A stretch of DNA of 64,000 nucleotides. Source: JAQBVV01 sp965249205 (GTDB lineage: Bacteria > Acidobacteriota > Vicinamibacteria > Vicinamibacterales > UBA2999). The position numbers and the translations under genes are program-made. The stretch covers positions 434,001 through 498,000 of the forward strand of contig CBDFLL010000006.1 of the NCBI GenBank assembly GCA_965249205.1, written 5' to 3'. This document shows positions 26,236-36,361 of the stretch, one piece after another (position 1 is the stretch's first letter; the number at the start of each line of letters is the position of its first letter). The notes beneath the pieces are model-generated. The model saw only the letters and a list, made by a program, of their open reading frames with translations. It ran no database searches and was not told where the DNA came from.

Positions 26236-29200
26236 CTTCCACCAACGGCGGTGGTGCCATCGCGTTGGCCGCCGGCCAGACCTTCGAGACAACCCTCACG
26301 ACTCCGTCGACCATCGTCTCAAACTCCGGCTTCCCGCTTCTGGTGATGCAGTACGAGAACGGCGCATTTTTCGGTGGGTTCAATAATCAGGCCGACCCGT
26401 CGATGATGGTCTTGTATCCCACCGAGCAGTACCAGACGGGCTACACGATCGCGTTGCCCGAGAACACGCCGTTCACGTCGATCAACTTCGTGAATCTTGC
26501 GGTCCCGACGTTTGTTGCTGATGGCGACGTGTACCTGGACAACGCTCCGCTCACAGCCGCACTCTGCGGCCCCCTTCCCTCGGCGGCATTGCCGTGTCTG
26601 GTGGCGCCTTGGGCCCCGGTTGGCGGATCCGGTTTCAAGGTTGTCCAGGTCCAGATGCCCAATCCTCCCAAACCCCATGACTTCACGCTGAATACACCTG
26701 TGCTGCACCCCTTCGGGGTATGGGTGTATGGCAACGCGCCGTTTTCGACCTACTCGTACCCAGGCGGCATGGCGCTCGCGCCGATCGCGGCAGTTGACCA
26801 CTTGGAAGTCGAGGTCGGTGGCGGCACACAGCAGATCAACACCCTCTTCACCGTCAAGGCAAGGGCCGAAGATGTGGGTGGTAATGGGGTTGTCGGTGTT
26901 CGCATCGACTTCGTGGCGACAGGAATCTTGCCCCTCGATCCCTCTGATGACTTCGAGGCTTCAGCTATCTCGGACGGGGCCGGGGAGGCGCTGTTCACTT
27001 ACACGCGCACGGCTGTTCAAACCGATCCCGTGATGGCCTCGGTGGGAAGCAAGTCTGACAGTAACGTCGTGATCTGGACGGACATTCCGACCACGACGAC
27101 GGCGAGTCTCACGAAGACCGTGGATAAGCTGACGGCGTTGCCAGGCGAGACGCTGGTCTACACGATTGCCTACCAGAACACCGGGCTCATAGATGCGACG
27201 AATGTGGTGTTCACCGACACGATGTCGCTGAAGACGACGTTCGTGAGCGCGACGGGGGGCGGGACGGAGACGGCTCCCGGGTCTGGAATAGTGACGTGGA
27301 ACCTCGGAACGGTGGCGGCCGGGGCCTCGGGGAGCTTGACGTTGACGGTGATCTTGGACGCCGAGTTCCCTGTGGGGACGACGATAGTGGCCAACACTGT
27401 GGTGGCCACGGCGACGGAATTGACGACGCCACTGCTGTCCACGGCGACGACGACCGTGACCACGACGGCGTCGCTGGCGGTGGACAAGGTTCTGACGAGT
27501 AACGCGGACGAGGACACATCATCGACGGTGTCGCTGAATGACACGCTGACCTACACGATTACGGCGACCAATACGGGTACGGCCACGCTGACCAACGTGG
27601 TGGTGGCCGACGCGTTGATCACGCCGACGGGCGGCACGACGCCGTGTGCGTCGCTGGCCCCGGCCGGCACGTGCACGCTGGTGGGTACCTACGTGGTGAC
27701 ACAGGCGAATGTCGACGCGGGTCAGATCCTTAATACGGGCACAGCGGACAGTGACGAGACGCCGCCCGTCAGTGACCCGAATACGGTGCCCGTGCCGCAG
27801 AATCCAGCCCTGACGGTGGTGAAGTCGTCGACGACGACAAGCCTGTCGGCGCCGGGGCCGGTGCCGTACAGCTACCTGGTGACGAACACGGGGAACGTGA
27901 CGATCACGGGCTTGTCGCTGAGTGATGACAACGTGGACGCGCCGCCGGTGTGCGGGCTCACGACGATTCCGGTAGGCGGGTCGACGACGTGCACGGCGAC
28001 GCACACGTTCACGCAGGGCGAGTTGGACGCGAACGGGTCGCCGACGGCGGCGAGCGGCGTGTTGCTGAACAACGTGACGGCGAGCTCGACTGAGGCGCCG
28101 GATGCGACCGACGCCCTGAGCATCCCGATCGTGCAGAACCCGTCGCTGACGGTGGTGAAGTCGTCGACGACGACGAGTCTGTCGGCGCCGGGAGGGGTGC
28201 TGTACAGCTACCTGGTGACGAACACGGGGAACGTGGCGGTGACGGGGATCAGCCTGTCGGACGACAACGACAACGACGACCTGAGCTGTCCGGCGACGAC
28301 GCTGGCGTTCGGCGCGAACATGACGTGCACGGCGACGCACACGTTCACGCAGGGCGAGTTGGACGCGAACGGGTCGCCGACCTCGTTGAGCGGCTTCCTG
28401 ACGAACAACGTGACGGCGAGCTCGGCTGAGGCGCCGGATGCGACCGACGCCCTGAGCATCCCAATCGTGCAGAACCCGTCGCTGACGGTGGTGAAGACGT
28501 CGACGACGACGAGTCTGTCGGCGCCGGGGACGGTGCCGTACAGCTACCTGGTGACGAACACGGGGAACGTGACGCTGACGGGGATCAGCCTGGTCGACGA
28601 CAACGTGGATGCGACGCCGGTGTGTGTCTTGACGACGATCCCGGTGGGCGGGTCGACGACGTGCACGGCGACGCACACGTTCACGCAGGGTGAGTTGGAC
28701 GCGAACGGGTCGCCGACGGCGGCGAGCGGCTTCCTGACGAACAACGTGACGGCGAGTTCGACTGAAGCGCCGGATGCGACCGCCTTCCTGAGCATCCCGA
28801 TCGTGCAGAATCCGTCGCTGACGGTGGTGAAGTCGTCGACGACGACGAGTTTGGCAGCGCCGGAGACGGTGCTGTACAGCTACCTGGTGACGAACACGGG
28901 GAACGTGACGCTGACGGGGATCAGCTTGGTCGACGACAACGTGGATGCGACGCCGGTGTGTGTGTTGACGACGATCCCGGTGGGTGGGTCGACGACGTGC
29001 ACGGCGACGCACACGTTCACGCAGGGCGAGTTGGACGCGAACGGGTCGCCGACGGCGGCGAGCGGCGTGTTGCTGAACAACGTGACGGCGAGTTCGACTG
29101 AGGCGCCGGATGCGACCGCCTTCCTGAGCATCCCGATCGTGCAGAATCCGTCGCTGACGGTGGTGAAGTCGTCGACGACGACGAGTCTGTCGACGCCGGA

Positions 29201-32200
29201 GACGGTGCTGTACAGCTACCTGGTGACGAACACGGGGAACGTGGCGGTGACGGGGATCAGCCTGGTTGACGACAACGACAACGACGACCTGAGCTGTCCG
29301 GCGACGACGCTGGCGTTCGGCGCGAACATGACGTGCACGGCGACGCACACGTTCACGCAGCCGGAACTGGACGCGAACGGGTCACCGACGGCGGCGAGCG
29401 GCGTGTTGACGAACAACGTGACGGCGAGTTCGACCGAGGCGCCGGATGCGACGGCCGCGTTGAGCATCCCGATTACGCAGACGCCGATTGACGCCATCGA
29501 CGACAGCGGCACGCCGGTGAACGGGTCCGCGGGCGGCGTGAGCGTCCCGACTGTGCTGGTGAACGACACGCTGGGCGGCGTGCCGGTGAATCCGACAGAG
29601 GTGACGACGACGTTCGTATCGAGCACGAATCCTGGAGTGACGCTGGTAGGCACGGCGGTGAACGTGGCCCCGGGGACGGCGGCGGGGACCTACACGCTGG
29701 ACTACCAGATTTGCGAAATCCTGAACCCGAGTAATTGCGACACGGCGACGGTGACGGTCGAGGTGACGGCGGCGCCGATCGATGCGGTCAATGACACGGG
29801 GACGCCGGTCAACGGGGTGACGGGCGGGACGAGCACGGTGGGCGTACTGGCCAACGACACGCTGAACGGCGTGCTGGTGAATCCGGTGGACGTGACGGCT
29901 CCGAGCTTCGTGTCGAGCACCGGCGGGCTGACGCTGGCTGGGACCGACGTCGTGGTGCCGGCGGGGACGGCGGCGGGGACCTACACGCTGGACTACCAGG
30001 TTTGCGAAATCCTGAACCCGAGTAATTGCGACACGGCGACGGTGACGGTCGAGGTGACGGAGCCGGTGCTGAGCGCGACCAAGACGGTGGATGACAGTGG
30101 GCCGGTGGCGCCGGGTACGACGCTGACCTACACGATCGAAGTGACCAACACGGGCGACGCGGCGGGCACGGCGGACGTGACGGATGCGATTCCGGCGAAC
30201 ACGACGTTTGTGAGCGCGAGCGCGCCGGGGCTCCTGGTCGGGTCCGACGCGGTGTGGACGGGGCTGCCGGTGCCGGCGGGCGGCAGCACGGTGGTGACGC
30301 TGACGGTGACGGTGGACGCGACGTTCCTGAACGGGACGGTGACCAACAGCGCGGTGGTGAGCGGGCCGGGGTGCACGGGGGCCTGCACGCCGCCGGATGT
30401 GCCGACGACGGTGGCCTCGCCGGTGCTGTCGCTGACCAAGGTGGTGGACAAGGCGACGGCGCTGCCGGGTGAGACGCTGGTCTACACGCTGAGCTACAGC
30501 AACACCGGCGATGCCGACGCGGCGAGTATCACGATTGCCGACTTTGTGCCGACGCGCGCGACATTTGCGAGCGCGAGTCCGACGGCGACGACGGCGCCGG
30601 GCGTCGGCGGCACGGGCCTGGTGGAGTGGACGCTGGGGCCGGTGGCGGCGGGGACGAGCGGGGTGGTGACGCTGACGGTGACACTGGACAGCGTGTTCCC
30701 GGCGGGGACGACGCCGGTGGTCAACAGTGCGATGGTGACGGGGCCGGGGGTGCCGCCGGTGCCGCCGACGCCGCCGGTGACGACGACGGTGACGGCGGAG
30801 CCTGTGCTGGCGCTGATCAAGACGGTGGACAAGGCGACGGCGTTGCCGGGCGAGACGCTGGTCTACACGCTGAACTACGAGAACACGGGGAACGCGGACG
30901 CGACCGGCGCGACGATCACCGATGCGCTGCCAGCGTTGACGACGTTTGTGAGCGCAACGGGCGGCGGGACGGCGACGGCCGGCGTCGTGACGTGGAGTCC
31001 TGTGACAGTAGCAGCTGGCGCGTCGGGGAGTGTCACGCTGACGGTGACGTTGGACAGCGTGTTCCCAGCGGGGACGACTGCGATCGACAACATGGCAGCC
31101 GTTACCGGTCCGCTTCCAAAGCAGACTAGCAACACGGTTACCACGACCGTGACGCTGGCGCCGCCGGTGGCCGATGACGACAGCGACACGACGAATGCAG
31201 GGACGCCGGTGACGACGCCTGTGGTTGGCAACGACAGCGACCCGGACGGCACGGTGGACCCGACGACGGTGACGATCGTGACGCCGCCGACCGCGGCGCA
31301 GGGCACGGTGAGTGTGAACCCGACGACGGGCGCCGTGACGTACACGCCGACGCCGGGCTTCTACGGCACCGCGACCTACACGTATACGGTCGAGGACAAC
31401 GACGGGCTGGTGTCGAACGTGGCGACGGTGACGGTCACGGTGCTGGCACCGCCGGTGGCCGATGACGACAGCGACACGACGAATGCAGGGACGCCGGTGA
31501 CGACGCCCGTGGTTGGCAACGACAGCGACCCGGACGGCACGGTGGACCCGACGACGGTGACGATCGTGACGCCGCCGACCGCGGCGCAGGGCACGGTGAG
31601 TGTGAACCCGACGACGGGCGCCGTGACGTACACGCCGACGCCGGGCTTCTACGGCACCGCGACCTACACGTATACGGTCGAGGACAACGACGGGCTGGTG
31701 TCGAACGTGGCGACGGTGACGGTCACGGTGCTGGCGCCGCCGGTGGCCGATGACGACAGCGACACGACGAATGCAGGGACGCCGGTGACGACGCCCGTGG
31801 TTGGCAACGACAGCGACCCGGACGGCACGGTGGACCCGACGACGGTGACGATCGTGACGCCGCCGACCGCGGCGCAGGGCACGGTGAGTGTGAACCCGAC
31901 GACGGGCGCCGTGACGTACACGCCGACGCCGGGCTTCTACGGCACCGCGACCTACACGTATACGGTCGAGGACAACGACGGGCTGGTGTCGAACGTGGCG
32001 ACGGTGACGGTCACGGTGCTGGCTCCGCCGGTGGCCGATGACGACAGCGACACGACGAATGCAGGGACGCCGGTGACGACGCCCGTGGTCGGCAACGACA
32101 GCGACCCGGACGGCACGGTGGACCCGACGACGGTGACGATCGTGGCGAACCCGAGCGACGGGGTGGTGAGCGTGGACCCGGTGACGGGCGACGTGACCTA

Positions 32201-33338
32201 CACGCCGAATCCCGGCTTCAGCGGCATCGACACCTACACCTACACGGTGCTGGATGACGACGGGTTCGTGTCGAACGTGGCGACGGTGACGATCGACGTG
32301 AAGGCGCCGCCGGTGGCCAACGACGACAGCAGCACGACGGATGAAGATGCGCCGGTGACGACACCGGTGGTGGGCAACGACACGGATCCGGACGGCACGG
32401 TGGACCCGACGACGGTGACGATCGTGGCCAATCCCGGCAACGGGACGGTCAGCGTTGACCCGGTAACGGGGGCGGTAACGTATACACCGAATCCGGGCTT
32501 CAGCGGCACCGACACTTACACCTACACGGTGCGGGATAACGACGGGCTGGTCTCGAACGTGGCGACGGTAACGATCACGATAAATACGACGGCCACCAGC
32601 ACCAAGAGCGAGAAGAGCACCAAGAGCGAGAAGGACCCGAGCACCAAGAGCGTGAAAGACCCGAGTACGAAGAGCGAGAAGGACCCGAGCACCAAGAGCG
32701 AGAAAGACCCGAGTACGAAGAGCGAGAAGGACCCGAGCACCAAGAGCGAGAAAGACCCGAGTACGAAGAGCGTGAAGGACCCGAGCACCAAGAGCGAGAA
32801 AGACCCGAGTACGAAGAGCGTGAAGGACCCGAGCACCAAGAGCGAGAAAGCCCCGAGCACCAAGAGCGTGAAGGACCCGAGCACGAAGAGCACGTCGAGC
32901 ACGAAGAGCACGTCGAGCACGAAGAGCACCTCGAGCACGAAGAGCACTTCGAGCGCGAAGAGCACCAAGAGCACGAAGGCGCAGGCGTATCAGGCGACAC
33001 GGGCGCAGTATTTGGCGGCACGGACGGAGCGGGCATCGCACCAGGCGGCCTGGCAGGCGGCGCGGGCGCAGCATGTGGCGGCTCGGACGGAGCGGGCGTC
33101 GCAGCTAGCGGCATGGAGGGCCGCGCAGGCGCAGTGGAGAGCAGCATCGAAGCCGGCTCAGCCGTCAGAGGTGGCGGCGATCGGAGCCGCTCGGGCGCAG
33201 TGGGCTGCGGTCCAGGCGGCGTGGGACCAGCAGATCGCGGTGTACCGGGCTGCTCGGCTGGTGTGGACGCAGCAAATGGCGGCCGTCAACGCGGCTCGGG
33301 CGCGGTGGGTGGCGGCGCGGGAAGCGCTTAGCGCTTAG
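26236..33338 (+). CDS. giant IgGFc-binding/DUF11/cadherin-like repeat surface protein, 5' truncated
   Basis: About 2370 residues. The first 190 resemble the second half of an IgGFc-binding domain ('DPSMMVLYPTEQYQTGYTIA', 'HPFGVWVYG'). Then come an Ig-like region ('VEVGGGTQQINTLFTVKARA'), a DUF11 repeat, five 112-residue repeats ('SLTVVKSSTTTSLS' type), two 'GTAAGTYTLDYQ' repeats, three more DUF11 repeats, and five 96-residue cadherin-like/Big_9 repeats ('GNDSDPDGTVDPTTVTIV'). The tail is a Lys/Ser linker of 'KDPSTKSE' units and an Ala/Arg/Trp-rich helical end. The signal peptide and N-terminus are missing because the frame emerges from inside the cyclase gene near 26236. Probably an exported adhesin or matrix protein when complete. 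No LPXTG-like or other sorting signal is seen at the end. Confidence 0.75.
27811..29490 (+). repeat. five tandem 336-bp coding repeats
   Basis: Units of exactly 336 bp (112 residues) start near 27811, 28147, 28483, 28819 and 29155. Each begins with 'LTVVKSSTTTSL' or a close variant and contains 'FTQGELDANGSP' (FTQPELDANGSP in the last). Differences between units are mostly swaps between two variants of the middle segment, as expected from recombination between repeats. Confidence 0.85.
31161..32580 (+). repeat. tandem 288-bp cadherin-like coding repeats
   Basis: Units start at 31161, 31449, 31737, 32025 and near 32310. The first three are almost identical at the base level; the fourth diverges in its second half and the fifth throughout. 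Each encodes a 96-residue domain with 'GNDSDPDGTVDPTTVTIV' (NDTDPDGT in the fifth). Near-identity implies recent duplication or gene conversion. Confidence 0.85.
32600..32960 (+). repeat. 24-bp minisatellite encoding Lys/Ser-rich linker
   Basis: About eleven copies of a 24-base unit encoding KDPSTKSE or KDPSTKSV, followed by four shorter 15-base units encoding TSSTK. This gives a strongly basic, probably disordered linker between the cadherin-like repeats and the Ala-rich tail. Confidence 0.85.
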
Positions 33339-33473
33339 GTGAAGAGCGTCGTACTGCAGGAGACTGGTAGAAAGCGTGACAAGCCAGCGGGACGATCTGA
33401 TGGTCCGACGTAAGCGGCTCGTCACGCCGCGTGACTGGGTGTTTCGGACGAAGGATGTCGTGCGGAGGATAAT

Positions 33474-33782
33474 GTGACCGAGCTTTCTGGCCTGACGCTC
33501 GAGACGGTCGTTGCCAGCGGCCGTTCCCTGGTGTCGGCGGATGTCGGTGACGAACTCGTGCTCCTGCACGTGGAGAAAAACGCGTACTACGACACCGACG
33601 CCATTGGCGCTGATATATGGCATCAGTTGGAACAACCGGTACGTGTCGGTGATCTGTGCGACCGTCTTGTGGTCAAGTACGAAGTGGATGCCGAGACGTG
33701 TCGGCGGGATGTTCTGGCGTTTCTGAGCGAGGCGGTTCGTGAAGAGGTTGTGCGCGTCGTGAATGACGCGGATCCTGCGTAG
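33474..33782 (+). CDS. PqqD-like RiPP recognition protein
   Basis: 102-residue protein of the PqqD family (RiPP recognition element), which binds the leader of a precursor peptide and presents it to the processing enzymes. Family blocks are 'VSADVGDELVLLHVEKNAYY', 'IGADIWHQLEQPVRVGDLCD' and 'CRRDVLAFLSEAVREEVV'. The start GTG at 33474 overlaps by 4 bases the stop of a preceding frame ending '...FRTKDVVRRIM', so another coding sequence was once coupled to it, perhaps the C-terminus of the broken cyclase. No leader peptidase (B2), precursor or transporter gene is seen nearby. Confidence 0.8.
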   Translation: MTELSGLTLETVVASGRSLVSADVGDELVLLHVEKNAYYDTDAIGADIWHQLEQPVRVGDLCDRLVVKYEVDAETCRRDVLAFLSEAVREEVVRVVNDADPA

Positions 33783-33857
33783 CTATCTCTCGGATAGCCA
33801 GCGGCGCAGCCGTTGCCGCCGTTCTGCCGGTTCCTGAAGGGCCGGCCGCCTATCTAG

Positions 33858-35152
33858 CAGGCTGCTGAAGAACCCGGGTGATCGGGCCGTTTTCTAAGGA
33901 TCATGCGAGTCACCACCGACCGACAACGGTGCGCACGGCTGTGCGCTGGCCCCGATCAAGGGGCCGGCGACACGCGCGGCCGGTGATCAGGGACACCTCG
34001 CCTCCAGATTCCGCAGCCGGACCAAGTTATAGACCGTGGCGGCGAAGGTAAGCTGCCAATCCACGAGGGCGACACCGCGATGCCGGAGTTTGCGCAAGCC
34101 GCCGACGGTCTTCATCCAGCCAAAGACCTGTTCTACGAGTTTCCGTTTCCGCTGACTGACGTGATAGCCCGCATGCCGCGTGGTCCGGCCATCGATCGCA
34201 CTCCAGCGGACCTTCTGAGCAACGTGGGGCGTGACGGCCCGGATACGGACAGCGGCCACAAAGCTTGCCACATCGTAGCCCTTGTCCGCCCCGACCGTGC
34301 TGCCCGGCGGCGCGCTGGCCTCCAGCAACAGCGCCGCTGCCTCGCGTTCGGCGGTCCCCGTCGCGTGAGTCGCGCAGACGTTGGCGACAAGTCCCTGTCG
34401 ATTGTCCAGCAGCACGTGGCCCAGATACGCCAGCTTGGCTTCCTTCCCCTGGCCCTTCCGAGGCAGCATCGCCTCCGGATCGGTCGTCGACTGGTGCGTG
34501 TCGTTGCGCCGCCGCTCCCCGTGGAAGTTGACCGTGGGATTCCCGGGGTCATCGGGCGGGTCGCTCTCCGCCGCGTCCCGGCACCGAAAGCTCTTCAGGC
34601 TGGCCCACGCTTCCAATTGGGTCCCATCCACAGTGAAGTGTTCGTCCGAGAGCAGCCCGGCCGCCCGCGCGTGGGCCTGCACCGCATCAAAGAAGGCGGC
34701 CGCGAGATCGCCCGCCAGCAGCCGGTCGCGATTCTTGGTAAACGTGGTGGGATGCCAAACCGGGTCGTCCAAATTCAAGCCCACGAACCAGCGGAACAGC
34801 AGGTTGTAATTGAGCTCTTCCATCAGCAGCCGCTCGCTCCGCACCGTGTAGAGCACCTGCAGCAACAACGCGCGCAGCAGCTGTTCCGGCGGGATCGACG
34901 GACGCCCTGTGTTGGCGTACAGGCCGGCGAACCTGCGCGACATCGTTCTCAGCGCTTCGTCCGTCAGCGCGCGAACCGCGCGGAGCGGATGGTCGGCTGG
35001 CACGCGCTGTTCCGGCGACAGGTAGCTGAACATGTGAGTGCTTTGCTCATCGTGTCCGCGCATGATGGGGCTCCCTTCAGCGGTGTTGGGAGCATGGTAG
35101 TACGCCGGGATCGATCTGTCGATCCCATTTCACGGAGTTTTTCAGCAGCCTG
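33858..35152 (-). mobile_element. IS1182-like insertion sequence, copy A
   Basis: 1295 bp, bounded by short inverted ends (CAGGCTGCTGAAGAAC at 33858 and the complementary CAGGCTGCTGAAAAAC at 35152) and flanked by a 4-bp duplication CTAG (33854-33857 and 35153-35156). It carries one transposase gene whose protein is identical to that of copy B at 51526-52820. Insertion disrupts the nucleotidyltransferase gene. Confidence 0.9.
33987..35063 (-). CDS. IS1182-like transposase (copy A)
   Basis: 358-residue DDE transposase. N-terminal DUF772 region ('RPSIPPEQLLRALLLQVLY', 'NYNLLFRWFVGLNLDDPVWH'), catalytic region with 'HFTVDGTQLEAWAS', 'GADKGYDVASFVAAVR' and 'LVEQVFGWMKTVGGLRKLR' carrying the final Glu. 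Intact, with the same protein sequence as copy B, so probably recently active. Confidence 0.93.
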   Translation of the reverse strand: MRGHDEQSTHMFSYLSPEQRVPADHPLRAVRALTDEALRTMSRRFAGLYANTGRPSIPPEQLLRALLLQVLYTVRSERLLMEELNYNLLFRWFVGLNLDDPVWHPTTFTKNRDRLLAGDLAAAFFDAVQAHARAAGLLSDEHFTVDGTQLEAWASLKSFRCRDAAESDPPDDPGNPTVNFHGERRRNDTHQSTTDPEAMLPRKGQGKEAKLAYLGHVLLDNRQGLVANVCATHATGTAEREAAALLLEASAPPGSTVGADKGYDVASFVAAVRIRAVTPHVAQKVRWSAIDGRTTRHAGYHVSQRKRKLVEQVFGWMKTVGGLRKLRHRGVALVDWQLTFAATVYNLVRLRNLEARCP

Positions 35153-36361
35153 CTAGTAGCCCGACCGTGCGCTGCGCGTACCGACCAATCAGCGTGCAGA
35201 CCCTGACGGCATAGAGCGCCGCTGTACTCCCAAGGCTGTGGCTTTTCGCATGCAGTCTGGCCATCTCCGATCGTGGGAGAAAGACGCGGTCCCACGCCTG
35301 CTTCGTTTTCGGCCAGAATCCTGGCAGCGTGCGGAGTTGCGCGAAGTAGTGGCTCTCGGCGTAGGTGTGTGGCTCCCCGAGTATCTGTGCGCGAGCAACG
35401 TCGACCACGTCACGGTCGATCGCCGCACCGTCGGTGTCGGCCGCGAGCGAGTCGAGCACGCGGCTTGGCACGGCGGCACCGAGCACATCTCGGGCCAGCG
35501 AGAAGCTCACGCCCACTCCGCGCTGCCAGTGCCACGTGCGGCATTGACGTTCCAGAATCGCCCAGTCCAGTTCTTGGCCGAAGCAGCGAATGGTGGCCGC
35601 AATATCCACGAGCGACCGTATTCCGAACTCAAAGCCATGGTGGTATGAGGCGTGTACGCACAGGTGCAGTAGCAGGTGTTCGGCGGACAGGCCGAGCATG
35701 CGGCATGTGTCGAATTCGATGGGCACGGCGTGTGTCCACAGGTCAGCCGGATCGATCGAGTAGACCTCGTTGGGTGGCGTGATGGTCCAATGAATTTCTA
35801 TGCTCAGCGAGCCCGGTCTGGCGAGTGGCACGATGTGGAGCTTGGCGGCGACCTCCTGTTCGACGGTGAACGGTCGTATCGGGGCGTAGCCGAGCATCAG
35901 CGCGATGTCTGTCGCGCGCTGAAGGTGTTCCCGCGGTACGAGCAGGTCGATATCCTCCATGTCGCGCAGCGTCAGGTCGGGATACACGACCTGAGCCAGA
36001 TGCGCACCCTTCAACGCGATGACGGGGATCGACGCGTCAGCAAAGGCGCTCGCCAGTTCAGTGACCTGCACCCGCGCGCGCAGCATCCTGGCTGCCGTCC
36101 GTCGCGCGGCTTCGCTCAGCGTGTGCCGCACGTCGGCGGGCACGTGCATCGCGACCGAGGCGTCTGTGAGACGCTGGCCGACCAACCCTCGAACGCGGTG
36201 GGCGGCTGTGAGGGTCAGCAGCCGGCGCCAGTGCTCGTCGTCCAGTGCCCGCAGCTGGCCCGCGCTCAGCTGGCGCGGGTCCTGATGCAGACAGGCCAGC
36301 AGCGCAGCCATCGCCGGGTCACCGGGTGTCGGGACCGTCGGAACCGCCGGCGCGGGCGGGC

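Noticed and set aside
31161..32960. Regular repeats as a CRISPR array
   Set aside because: Periods of 288 and 24 bp in one continuous reading frame encode protein domains; no spacers.
29382..33074. Minus-strand open frame of about 1230 codons, and another of 609 codons at 27519-29348
   Set aside because: Mirror images of the repeat-rich giant gene; very Arg/His-rich with no recognisable domain, caused by biased codons on the coding strand.
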